Assembly (NCBI RefSeq): GCF_004348825.1
Contig: NZ_SMJU01000002.1
Coordinates: forward strand, 310,001 to 374,000
DNA length: 64,000 nucleotides
Source: Arundinibacter roseus
GTDB taxonomy: Bacteria; Bacteroidota; Bacteroidia; Cytophagales; Spirosomataceae
Direction: 5' to 3'
The position numbers were made by a program, and so were the translations under genes. Below are positions 27,262 to 35,257 of this stretch, in pieces (positions within the stretch are counted from its first letter, which is position 1; the number at the start of each line of letters is the position of its first letter). The notes beneath the pieces are model-generated. The model saw only the letters and a list, made by a program, of their open reading frames with translations. It did not search any database and had not been told where the DNA came from.

Positions 27262-27666
27262 ATGAGTATCAAGCCGTTATTGATTCTATACTTGTGTGTA
27301 GCAGGTGATTTTTTTAGCGGACAAAGCCTGGCACAACGTCCGTCGAATACCTGCGAACGATTTGTTGCCTCCGAGGTCTATCGTGTAAAGGGTTCTTCTA
27401 CGGGTAAGGTATCTGAGACTCAGAAGTTCCGGGTATATTTTAGCGTCACAGAAGGATGTGGAGAATTCGCCCGCTTTACACAAACCGCTCAGGGGAATAC
27501 TTATCAGGTGTCGGTTACCGCTCGCTACCGGGGATGCCGATGTTTAAAAAGTGAATTATTGGTAGAAACTATCTACACTTTTAAGCCTACACAAAAAGGA
27601 ATGCATTATCTGCAATTTGCAGGAAAGAATGGCACCTTCGTACGAGACTCGATACTAATTCAATAG
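27262..27666 (+). CDS. Small secreted protein, function unknown
   Basis: 134 residues from ATG 27262 (MSIKPLLILYLCVAGDFFSG), a likely Sec signal peptide with cleavage near SLA-Q; an upstream in-frame start at 27199 would spoil it. The mature part contains six cysteines, including CRC, and alternating strands (YQVSVTARYRGC, HYLQFAGKNGTF), which suggests a small disulfide-bonded beta protein in the periplasm or outside the cell. No family recognised. It precedes the CotH gene, but the nested inverted repeats between them probably separate the transcription units. Confidence 0.65.
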   Translation: MSIKPLLILYLCVAGDFFSGQSLAQRPSNTCERFVASEVYRVKGSSTGKVSETQKFRVYFSVTEGCGEFARFTQTAQGNTYQVSVTARYRGCRCLKSELLVETIYTFKPTQKGMHYLQFAGKNGTFVRDSILIQ

Positions 27667-27760
27667 TTTTTTGCTGGAATATTGCAAGAATTACAGTCAA
27701 TAACTCATTAGTTATAAAATATTTTTTTTAACATACTAATTTTTGATTTTTCTAAAACAA

Positions 27761-27793
27761 TGTGAATTATCCTCAAAGGAAGGATAATTCACA
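27761..27793. terminator. Hairpin after the small secreted protein gene
   Basis: A perfect 13-bp stem (27761-27773 and 27781-27793; arm TGTGAATTATCCT) with a 7-base loop, followed by TAAAAAG on the plus strand. There is no strong T tract, so it may be a terminator or a regulatory dyad. Confidence 0.5.
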
Positions 27794-27802
27794 TAAAAAG
27801 CC

Positions 27803-27903
27803 GTTGGATAAATTAGGAGAACTTGATAGGAAAAATTCTTACTTAAATAGTAAATTAGACTATCAAGCTATGAGTATTAATTCACACTAATAATTTATCC
27901 AAC
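27803..27903 (+). repeat. Nested inverted repeats in the CotH gene leader
   Basis: The outer arms are GTTGGATAAATTA (27803-27815) and its exact complement (27891-27903). Inside are CTTGATAG (27822-27829) with CTATCAAG (27860-27867), and innermost TTACT (27839-27843) with AGTAA (27849-27853). The right outer arm ends 7 bases before the ATG at 27911, so folding of a transcript starting upstream would bury the ribosome-binding region. Confidence 0.6.
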
Positions 27904-27910
27904 CGTTATA

Positions 27911-30900
27911 ATGAAAAAAGTATTTACCCTCAGCATTTTTATACTTCTGATTTACAGTAGTATACGTGCCCAAACCATCGTCATTAACGAGCTGATGGCG
28001 AGTAACAGCCGCACAATTGCGGATGCCGCCGGAGACTATTCGGACTGGATCGAACTACGAAATACGACCGGAAATACCATCAATTTGTCCGGGTATTACA
28101 TCACAGACAACAGTAATCAGCCTACGAAATTTCAGCTGCCGGCAGGGGTTAGTGTTTCGGCAAATGGTTACTTACTTCTATGGGCAAACAGCACACCCGA
28201 ACGCGGTCCTACGCATCTGAGTTTTGGATTGTCGGCGGGTGGGGAATACGTAGGACTATACGCACCTGACGGCAGTACACTTCTCGACGAAATCAGCTTT
28301 GGCCCGCAACAACCGGATATTTCGTGGGGTCGGCAGCCGGATATTACAGGGTCGTGGTTTTTTCTGACTCCCGCCACGCCGGGTACGAGTAATGCTTCAT
28401 CAACAGCGTACGAAGGGCTGCTTCCTGCTCCGGAATTCTCGCATACGGGCGGTTTTTATTCAGCCTCTTTCTCTCTGACACTCAGAACTTCGGAACCGGG
28501 AGCTACGATTTACTATACATTGGATGGCTCCGAACCCGATCCGGCTCATGTGAATATTCAAAATTACTCGTATAAAAACCGCTATGAACAAGTGCCGGGT
28601 CAACCAAACGGACCGCTTCTGAATAGCACCTATCGCACCTATATGTACGAAAATTCATTGCAGGTAGAAGACCGTAGCACTCAGCCGAATTCGCTGGCAA
28701 ATCATTCGTCTACCTATGATCATACCCCAACTTACATACCTGTTTCACCGATTTTTAAAGCAACGGTTGTGCGGGCCAAAGTGGTGAAGCCCGGCTTTTT
28801 GTCCGGTCCCTCGGTCACACATACATTTCTTGTGAATTCAGAAGGGAGTGCCCGGTTTAGTCTGCCGATTGTTTCGGTGGTTACACCACCACAAAAGCTA
28901 TTTGATTATACCAATGGCGTGTATAATGCCGGGGTTACGTTTGATTCCTGGCGAGCGGGCAACTCAACTACCTCTGCCTGGGGAACGGGTTTTCCCGGAA
29001 ATTTTCAACGGAGTGGCGGTGAATGGGAAATTCCCGGTAATGTAGAATTTTTGGATGATTCAAATCAGGAAGTGATTGTTAACCAGTCTATTGGGATACG
29101 GCTTCATGGCGGTTTTACCAGAGGTTTGCCCCAAAAGACACTTCGTTTGTACAGTGCAGATTATTTTGATGCGCCGTTTTTTTCCGGTCAGTCCAACGGC
29201 TTTCACAAACGATTGATTTTGAGAAATTCAGGAAATGATTGGGGCGCAACTATGTTTAAAGATGCCGTTTATCAACAGTTGGTAAGGCATTTGTCGATTG
29301 ATACACAAGGTTATAAGCCTTCACTTCTGCTTATGAATGGAGAGTATTGGGGCATTCATAATTTGCGCGAGCGGTATGACAAATACTATTTATTCAATAA
29401 ATATCAGGTCGATCCTGACAGTGTAGATTTGATAGAAAATAATTATGAAGTAAATGAAGGCGATATTACTCATTATAATCAAACCATAGATGCACTCATT
29501 GCCGGAGTTCAGGGTGCTGATTATGAGAATATTAAAAACAGGATTGATATTGAAAACTTTATCGATTACTTCATTTCCGGAATTTATATAAGCAACACAG
29601 ACTGGATTGAGAATAATATCCGATGCTGGCGAAAAAAAACCACAGGAGTGCAACCCAACACTCCCTACGGACACGATGGACGCTGGCGGTGGATGCTCTA
29701 CGATACTGATTTGGGCATGATAACCGGCCCCTCGCACAACGGCCTGGCCTTTGCCACAAATGCGGATGTCAATCAATATCCGCATCCTGCCCGTACGTTT
29801 ATTTTTCGACGGCTGCTCGAAAACGCTACTTTTCGGGAACAGTTTATCTCGCGGTATGCCGATATGCTCAATACGACTTTTCTGCCGGATCGTATGACCA
29901 ATGGTATTTTGGCGCAAAAAGCGGTTCTTGAACCCGAAATACAGGAACATATTGACCGCTGGAAAAAACCCGCATCTGTTACGGAGTGGAATAATGCTAT
30001 ACAAGTAATGCTGACATTTGTGGCACAGAGGCCCGCCTTTGCCCGAGATCATATTCGCTCAACGTTTGGGTTGTCAGCTACACACAACCTGACTGTCAAC
30101 GTCAATTCCACGGAACAGGGCTATGTTCAGGTGAATACACTGGACATTTTGCCCACCACTCCCGGCGTTTCCGAAGCTGCTTATCCGTGGACGGGACAGT
30201 ATTTTCAGGGCGTACCCGTTCGGCTGACGGCCAAAGGCAAGGCCGGCTATCGTTTCAAAAACTGGAAAGATGGCGGCGCTGTGCTAAGCACTGACACTCT
30301 GCTGACCCTCAGCCTGACATCGGCCCGAAGCCTGTTGGCGGAGTTTGAGCCTGACCCTGATTTTGTGTATGATCCGGTTCCATTTGATCTCGCCACCTGC
30401 AACTACTATTTCCGGGAATGGTCGGCAGCGTCTGCCGCTACGGCCAATCCTGAGTCGATGCGCTTTGTGTACATGGACGAGCAAGATCCGCAGATAACCG
30501 CTGAAATTGAGGGTTTTACGGAAGGCCTATTTGATTATTCAAGCCGTAGCCGAGTCAATGGGCTGGGGGCCGATGGCGTTTCTTTTATCAATACGACAAG
30601 TAATAACGCAAGTAATTTCAATCCCGGCTATCCGATGGGGAAAGTAGGTGGTGCTTTGCTGGGAATTTCTACGTTGGGTCAATCAGAAGTAAAAGTGCAG
30701 TGGGTTGGCGGGACGGTGGAGCCTAATAATCGGGAATACGCGCTTCGACTGCAATATCGGATAGGTGAGAGCGGCCCGTTTGTAGATGTACTGGATGGTG
30801 CGAATCAGCCGGTAGAATATGTTCGCAATGCGACTGCCGGTCACAGTCAGGTAATGGGCCCGGTGGCTTTGCCCGCTGCGGCTCTTGACAGACCTTACGT

Positions 30901-31198
30901 ACAGTTGTTTTGGCGCTACTACTACCGGAGTGGTTCGGGCAGCCGGGCGCTGCTCAGGCTGGACGACATAGTAATAAGCCGTGCGGTGTGCCAAAGTGTA
31001 CAGAGCGGCAGTTGGCACGCAGCATCAACGTGGAGCTGTGGCCGCATACCTACTTCCTGCGACCCGGTAATCATTCGTGATGGACACGTGGTGGAGGTTT
31101 CGGCGGGTAATGCGGAGGCGCAAAGCCTGGAATTGAGCAACAGCGGGCATCTGAACTTTGAACTAAACCGATCGCTGGAATTAACGTCCGTAGAGTAA
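27911..31198 (+). CDS. Secreted lamin-tail and CotH kinase domain protein
   Basis: 1095 residues with a signal peptide (cleavage after RAQ). Domains in order: lamin-tail domain (~22-140, IVINELMASN and DYSDWIELRN), chitobiase/HEX C-terminal-type domain (~175-300, GATIYYTLDGSEPDP), CotH kinase-like domain (~385-715, IGIRLHGGFTRGLPQKTLRLY, LLLMNGEYWGIHNLRERYD, RWMLYDTDLG), a divergent InlB-B-type repeat (~725-815, GYRFKNWKDGG), and a C-terminal beta region with WHAASTWSCGRIPTSCDPVI. CotH-like domains phosphorylate proteins in Bacillus spore coats; a secreted role in cell-surface or matrix modification is inferred. The C-terminus ends at an ELTSVE strand without a typical type IX sorting tail. 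Confidence 0.85.
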   Translation: MKKVFTLSIFILLIYSSIRAQTIVINELMASNSRTIADAAGDYSDWIELRNTTGNTINLSGYYITDNSNQPTKFQLPAGVSVSANGYLLLWANSTPERGPTHLSFGLSAGGEYVGLYAPDGSTLLDEISFGPQQPDISWGRQPDITGSWFFLTPATPGTSNASSTAYEGLLPAPEFSHTGGFYSASFSLTLRTSEPGATIYYTLDGSEPDPAHVNIQNYSYKNRYEQVPGQPNGPLLNSTYRTYMYENSLQVEDRSTQPNSLANHSSTYDHTPTYIPVSPIFKATVVRAKVVKPGFLSGPSVTHTFLVNSEGSARFSLPIVSVVTPPQKLFDYTNGVYNAGVTFDSWRAGNSTTSAWGTGFPGNFQRSGGEWEIPGNVEFLDDSNQEVIVNQSIGIRLHGGFTRGLPQKTLRLYSADYFDAPFFSGQSNGFHKRLILRNSGNDWGATMFKDAVYQQLVRHLSIDTQGYKPSLLLMNGEYWGIHNLRERYDKYYLFNKYQVDPDSVDLIENNYEVNEGDITHYNQTIDALIAGVQGADYENIKNRIDIENFIDYFISGIYISNTDWIENNIRCWRKKTTGVQPNTPYGHDGRWRWMLYDTDLGMITGPSHNGLAFATNADVNQYPHPARTFIFRRLLENATFREQFISRYADMLNTTFLPDRMTNGILAQKAVLEPEIQEHIDRWKKPASVTEWNNAIQVMLTFVAQRPAFARDHIRSTFGLSATHNLTVNVNSTEQGYVQVNTLDILPTTPGVSEAAYPWTGQYFQGVPVRLTAKGKAGYRFKNWKDGGAVLSTDTLLTLSLTSARSLLAEFEPDPDFVYDPVPFDLATCNYYFREWSAASAATANPESMRFVYMDEQDPQITAEIEGFTEGLFDYSSRSRVNGLGADGVSFINTTSNNASNFNPGYPMGKVGGALLGISTLGQSEVKVQWVGGTVEPNNREYALRLQYRIGESGPFVDVLDGANQPVEYVRNATAGHSQVMGPVALPAAALDRPYVQLFWRYYYRSGSGSRALLRLDDIVISRAVCQSVQSGSWHAASTWSCGRIPTSCDPVIIRDGHVVEVSAGNAEAQSLELSNSGHLNFELNRSLELTSVE

Positions 31199-31212
31199 TT
31201 ACACCATAGAAT

Positions 31213-32103
31213 TTACGCAATTGTAGTCTCTTTCTGTGGGCGAGCGTGTTTCCAGCGGCGGTGGCTCCAAAGCCAATTGAACGGTTGCTGCCGAATGTCG
31301 CGTTCCAGTAATCGTACTTGTTTTTCAAGAATTTCATTTTTTTTCAACTCCCGGCAATCGGCTGCAATTTCAGAAATCGTGACGGTGTAGAAGCCTCTTT
31401 TTTCTTCAATACGTTGAAAGTCTGCGTACAAAACGGTCAGATTATTGCGTCGGGCAATGACCTCAACGCCGCGAAAAACACCTGTATCCTGATTCAGAAA
31501 AGTGGTCCAGTAGGCCGTGGCGGGTGGAGGAGATTGGTCGTTTGCCAGTACTACCACGTAGGGTTTTATGCGGGGTTTTTGTAGCTCAGCGGCAATGTGT
31601 TCCATCGGGACAAGCCGCGCGCCGAAGCGAGTACGCAAAGCCAGAAACCAGGCATCAAAAGGCTTGTTGCTCAGAGTTTTATACACCACAATGCACTCAT
31701 GAGAAAAGCGTAGGGACGAAAATAGATTAGCCAATTCCCAGTTGCCACGATGCCCCATCAAAAAGACGGCATTTTTCTTTTCCTGAAAAAGGCGATCTAC
31801 CAAACCGATGTCGCCCTCAATGCGTTGGAGTACTTCCTGAGCCGAACAACTGCGGTATTTGATGGTTTCAAGAATTATATCGGTAAAATGCAAAAAGAAC
31901 TGACGGGAAATTGCCTGTATTTCTGCGGGAGATTTATCCGGGAAACTTGCTTTTAAATTGGAAAGGATCACCTTTTTTCGGTAGCCAACCACCCGAAACA
32001 GCAGAAAACTGAGGCCGGAAGAAATCCGGTAGAGCGTCGACCACGAAAGCCCGGAGATGGAATTCAGCAGACGAATGTAAAATTTGTTTTCGGCAGGTTT
32101 CAT
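31213..32103 (-). CDS. Lipid A biosynthesis-type lysophospholipid acyltransferase (LpxL/HtrB family)
   Basis: 296 residues from ATG 32103; a GTG start at 32124 is possible. An N-terminal hydrophobic helix (ISSGLSFLLFRVVGY) is followed by the HX4(D/E) acyltransferase motif H118-R-G-N-W-E123 and the region LVPMEHIAAELQKPRI. LpxL/HtrB-type enzymes add a secondary acyl chain to lipid A precursors on the inner face of the inner membrane. Bacteroidota usually make penta-acylated lipid A, and a single homologue of this kind is common. It converges with the CotH gene, only 14 bases between stops. Confidence 0.92.
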   Translation of the reverse strand: MKPAENKFYIRLLNSISGLSWSTLYRISSGLSFLLFRVVGYRKKVILSNLKASFPDKSPAEIQAISRQFFLHFTDIILETIKYRSCSAQEVLQRIEGDIGLVDRLFQEKKNAVFLMGHRGNWELANLFSSLRFSHECIVVYKTLSNKPFDAWFLALRTRFGARLVPMEHIAAELQKPRIKPYVVVLANDQSPPPATAYWTTFLNQDTGVFRGVEVIARRNNLTVLYADFQRIEEKRGFYTVTISEIAADCRELKKNEILEKQVRLLERDIRQQPFNWLWSHRRWKHARPQKETTIA

Positions 32104-32199
32104 GCCTGAAAGGTTAGATTGCACAACACAAGGCGCCGAACGCCTTTAAAATATGTGTAAAGTTTTTGGTATTTTGCAGCCATTAAAACATAAAAACCA

Positions 32200-32358
32200 A
32201 TGAAAAAAAAGGAATGTCCTTCCTGCGCCATGAACATTGACGCCGCCAGCAAAACCTGTCCGATTTGTCAGTACGAGTTTCCGGTACAAAGTAAATGGTT
32301 GCAGTGGACAGCCATATTGCTCGCTGCGCTCTTTCTTTATTTTATGCTGTTTCGATAA
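32200..32358 (+). CDS. 52-residue zinc-ribbon membrane miniprotein
   Basis: A complete small gene from ATG 32200 to TAA 32356-32358. It encodes two cysteine pairs, C6-x-x-C9 and C20-x-x-C23 (CPSC and CPIC), the classical zinc-ribbon arrangement, then a short linker (QYEFPVQSKWLQW) and one hydrophobic helix (TAILLAALFLYFMLF) ending in Arg. This looks like a cytoplasmic zinc ribbon tethered by a C-terminal transmembrane helix. It starts 96 bases after the divergent acyltransferase start, and its stop lies 5 bases before the stop of the convergent glucokinase gene. Role unknown; possibly a regulator or subunit of a membrane complex. Confidence 0.72.
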   Translation: MKKKECPSCAMNIDAASKTCPICQYEFPVQSKWLQWTAILLAALFLYFMLFR

Positions 32359-32363
32359 ATCGT

Positions 32364-33116
32364 TCAGTATTTTGGAAGCAGCAATTCCTGACCAGCCATA
32401 GCCGCACCGATAATACCCGCATTGTTGCGGCTTTCTGCAACCAGGATTGGGACTTCTATTGTCAGTACATCTTCAAATTTGTGGTATTTGCTGCTTGCTC
32501 CTCCGCCCAAAATAATCAAATCAGGAGAGAAAAGACGGACCACGTGATGCATAAAAACATCGAGGCGCTTTCCCCATTTTTTATAGCTGAGTTCTTTCCG
32601 AATCCGGGCCGAATCCGCGGCAAAATACTCAATCGGTTTTCCATTGGTATAGAGCAGCCGGCCAAGCTCAAAGTTGGGAAGTAGCGTGCCATTGTGAAAA
32701 ACGCCCGACCCAATCCCCGTGCCCAGTGTAAGCACAAAAACCAGCCCTTTTTTGTCTTTACCTGCGCCAAAACTCATTTCGGCCAAACCGGCGGCGTCAG
32801 CGTCGTTGATGACTTTGAAGGCGTTGCCCGTATGTTTATGAAATAAATCATCAATTTGAACCCCGACCCACTCGGGGTCCATGTTGCTGTGGCCACGGGC
32901 TTTGCCATTGGTAATGACCGTGGGGAAGCCGCACCCCACCGGACCTTTCCAGTTGAAATGATCCAAAAGTTCTTTCACAGCCTTCGCCACATCGGTAGGT
33001 TTGGAAGGCATCGGAGTCGGAATCCGCACCCGATCGGCTGTGAGCTGCCCCGTTAGAATATTTACAGGGGCACCCTTGATGCCCGATCCGCCAATATCAA
33101 TTCCAAAAATCTCCAT
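32364..33116 (-). CDS. ppgK: Polyphosphate glucokinase (ROK family)
   Basis: 250 residues from ATG 33116; a TTG three codons earlier is less likely. The phosphate loop FGIDIGGSGIKG (D7-I-G-G) is followed by INDADAAGLAEM and the ROK-type LTLGTGIGSGVFHNG. The length and the motif DADAAG-x-AE match polyphosphate- or ATP-dependent glucokinases, which convert glucose to glucose-6-phosphate in the cytoplasm. A zinc-binding ROK CxCGxxGC motif is absent, which fits this subgroup. On the minus strand TAACTTTG (33130-33123) lies only 7-14 bases before the ATG, so the transcript may have almost no leader. Confidence 0.9.
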   Translation of the reverse strand: MEIFGIDIGGSGIKGAPVNILTGQLTADRVRIPTPMPSKPTDVAKAVKELLDHFNWKGPVGCGFPTVITNGKARGHSNMDPEWVGVQIDDLFHKHTGNAFKVINDADAAGLAEMSFGAGKDKKGLVFVLTLGTGIGSGVFHNGTLLPNFELGRLLYTNGKPIEYFAADSARIRKELSYKKWGKRLDVFMHHVVRLFSPDLIILGGGASSKYHKFEDVLTIEVPILVAESRNNAGIIGAAMAGQELLLPKY

Positions 33117-33379
33117 GTTTTTCAAAGTTAGGGTTGCGTGATTGGTAAGTTTAAATAGAGGGTTAATCTAACTATGTTTTTGAACCTGCTGCCAAAGGCT
33201 GTCCGGCCAAATATACATAAATAGTTCATATTTAGATTTTCCTACTATTCTTCGCAACATTCATTTTTCCGGTATTGGGAATAGGAAATCGGTAAAAGAA
33301 CCATGCTTTTGGTTTTGGCACAAAAATTTAACTGATCCTGAAAACGAATATTTATTTCGAACTAAACGATCAACTGATT

Positions 33380-33940
33380 ATGAAAAAAATTGCGTGTAAT
33401 GTATTGCTTATGGCCACTTTGCTTTCTGCGGCCGCTTGCAATCAATCCAACGACAGCAGCACCGATCAGGCAGAAGAACAAAATGAAGCCATCTATGACG
33501 GCGCTGATACAGAAGATGATATGGAATTTGCCGTTGCAGCAGCCGACGGTGGTATGTTTGAAGTGCGTTTGGGACAATTGGCTCAGAAAAATGGCGCATC
33601 TTCACAAATCAAAGAGTTTGGCAAGATGATGGAGAAAGACCACACCACGGCCAATGAAGAGTTAAAAGCACTTGCGGAGCAAAAAAGCATTACTTTGCCC
33701 ACCACGCTTAGCGATGAGAAGCAACGTAAGTACGATGATTTGGCAGGCAAAACCGGAGCCGATTTTGACAAAGCTTACGCAGATATGCTTGTAAAGGCGC
33801 ACAAAGACGATATAGACAAGTTTCAGGAGCAGGCCAACGAAGGAAAAGATCCGGATATAAAATCCTGGGCCACCGGAAAAGTACCAACTCTGCAAGCCCA
33901 TCTCACGCAGGCGGAACAATTGCAGGATGCCGTAAAGTAA
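33380..33940 (+). CDS. DUF4142 lipoprotein
   Basis: 186 residues. The N-terminus MKKIACNVLLMATLLSAAAC has a lipobox with lipidated Cys20. An acidic linker (SNDSSTDQAEEQNEA) is followed by the DUF4142 helical-bundle domain: AADGGMFEVRLGQLAQKNG, KEFGKMMEKDHTTANEELKA, FDKAYADMLVKAHKDDIDKF. This is a ferritin-like four-helix fold without the iron ligands. It is an outer or inner membrane-anchored periplasmic protein; family members are linked to envelope stress, but the precise role is unknown. It ends at a strong shared terminator. Confidence 0.93.
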   Translation: MKKIACNVLLMATLLSAAACNQSNDSSTDQAEEQNEAIYDGADTEDDMEFAVAAADGGMFEVRLGQLAQKNGASSQIKEFGKMMEKDHTTANEELKALAEQKSITLPTTLSDEKQRKYDDLAGKTGADFDKAYADMLVKAHKDDIDKFQEQANEGKDPDIKSWATGKVPTLQAHLTQAEQLQDAVK

Positions 33941-33961
33941 AATCAGGTAAGTAGAAGTGGG

Positions 33962-34015
33962 GAAAGCCCAGGCAGAATAGCGTAGATTTTCTACGACTAT
34001 GGGGCCTGGGCTTTC
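33962..34015. terminator. Long hairpin terminator shared by the DUF4142 and small lipoprotein genes
   Basis: A 12-bp outer stem (33962-33973 and 34004-34015, GAAAGCCCAGGC) surrounds a smaller inner stem around 33979-33999. It sits between two convergent genes. Confidence 0.75.
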
Positions 34016-34020
34016 TGCTT

Positions 34021-34200
34021 TTAGAATTTTTTACGCAAAGAATCCCGTTGCAGCGTATCCGGCAGCACGGGTCGGCCTTCGGTTTGGTCGCCCGACATCA
34101 CGGGCGTTTCGTTGTCTTCCACGAGTTGGGTGGAGTCTTGTTTTTGACAGCCTGCCAACAAAATGGCCGCCCAAAAGAAATACTTTATTGAATTTTTCAT
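34021..34200 (-). CDS. Small lipoprotein, function unknown
   Basis: 59 residues from ATG 34200 to TAA 34021-34023. MKNSIKYFFWAAILLAGC carries a lipobox (LAGC, lipidated Cys18). The short mature part is polar (QKQDSTQLVEDNETPVMSGD...) and ends RDSLRKKF, with no recognisable fold. It is 51 bases after the DUF4249 gene on the same strand and could be the last gene of the receptor/DUF4249 transcript, or independent. The intact reading frame and the clear lipobox make it real. Confidence 0.65.
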   Translation of the reverse strand: MKNSIKYFFWAAILLAGCQKQDSTQLVEDNETPVMSGDQTEGRPVLPDTLQRDSLRKKF

Positions 34201-34251
34201 GCGTTTATTCAGATTGGTTTAAAACCTGATTCATGAAAAAACCACACCAGT

Positions 34252-35250
34252 TTATTTTTCCCTGCTGGGAATCCACAGTGTACTTTGGTTGAAACCCGCA
34301 AAAACTCCCAAACCGTTGGTAACGTTGCTGTACACAAGGGAAGGTTCAGAAAAGGGATTGTCCTGCCTTGCATCCTGAACCGATTTGTGAAACAGGTAGT
34401 AAGGTGCATCCGTGTTCAGCAGCAGCAGCGAAATGCCAAAACTCACCGGAGGTTTTTTGGGTGTGATAGGACTACCATTCAGAAAGCCAAAGGTTTGTGC
34501 AACTTCCAGCTTTTTTCGTCCCTGGGGAGACAAAAATACCGTGCCGTCCAGTTGCCCGTCGCTCTGCAAAACCGTTCGATTGGCGATGCCCGTCCACGAA
34601 AAATAGAATTTTCCTACTTGCCGGCTTTCGGTAATGGATTGATTCTTATCATCAAAACCCACAATCGAAAATTCGACAAGTTCGTAAGCTTTTACGCGGT
34701 AATAGTTGGTTTGCTGGCCGGGATCCTGCCACGTAAAGCTAAGCGAGAGGGTTGAGTCGCGTAGGCCAAAATTAGAAACCACGAGTGTATCCAGGGTATA
34801 TTTTTGAATAGTAACCGCATTTTCAGGAATAGTACAGGAAGCCTCGGCCCGGCGGTTACCTTCGGCAACGGTGAGGGTGTAGGTCTTGCCAGCCAGAATC
34901 GGAAACTGTTTGGTAGAAATGGCAAAGAGTTCTTCCTGAGGTACATACGTTAGTGCCGCTGATGTTTTTCCATCTGATATCTGTACGGAAGCCTTTGGCA
35001 GTGCGTCGCCGGTATAAATCGTATCGCCGTTTATGATCATCAAATTTGAGCCTGTCAGTACCTCCCCAAACAAGGGCCGGGTTTGACTGACTTTCACCCG
35101 AATGAGCGTGTCTTGCGGAGAAATGAACGAAAAGAGCGTTAGCTGTGAAGTGGTTTTGGGAAGTTCGGATTCCGGAATTGTATTGACGAGCGTGTCACAG
35201 GCCATATTTCCCAGCACGAGCAACATCAGAAGTAGCGAATATCTTGTCAT
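34252..35250 (-). CDS. DUF4249 lipoprotein partner of the TonB receptor
   Basis: 332 residues from ATG 35250 (MTRYSLLLMLLVLGNMAC); the frame extends to 35418 but that part overlaps the receptor gene. The lipobox GNMAC places Cys17-18 at the outer membrane. Strand patterns, such as QDTLIRVKVSQTRPLFGEV and GKTYTLTVAEGNRRAEASC, match the DUF4249 family, which is typically found behind CarboxypepD_reg-like TonB receptors. The stop-to-start gap to the upstream receptor is 7 bases, so they are an operon. It probably forms a substrate-binding partner of the receptor, in the way SusD serves SusC, but this is inference. Confidence 0.85.
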   Translation of the reverse strand: MTRYSLLLMLLVLGNMACDTLVNTIPESELPKTTSQLTLFSFISPQDTLIRVKVSQTRPLFGEVLTGSNLMIINGDTIYTGDALPKASVQISDGKTSAALTYVPQEELFAISTKQFPILAGKTYTLTVAEGNRRAEASCTIPENAVTIQKYTLDTLVVSNFGLRDSTLSLSFTWQDPGQQTNYYRVKAYELVEFSIVGFDDKNQSITESRQVGKFYFSWTGIANRTVLQSDGQLDGTVFLSPQGRKKLEVAQTFGFLNGSPITPKKPPVSFGISLLLLNTDAPYYLFHKSVQDARQDNPFSEPSLVYSNVTNGLGVFAGFNQSTLWIPSREK

Positions 35251-35257
35251 ATCTATT

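Noticed and set aside
29390-30052. 220-codon minus-strand frame
   Set aside because: Antisense to the CotH kinase-like domain, which is the convincing coding strand.
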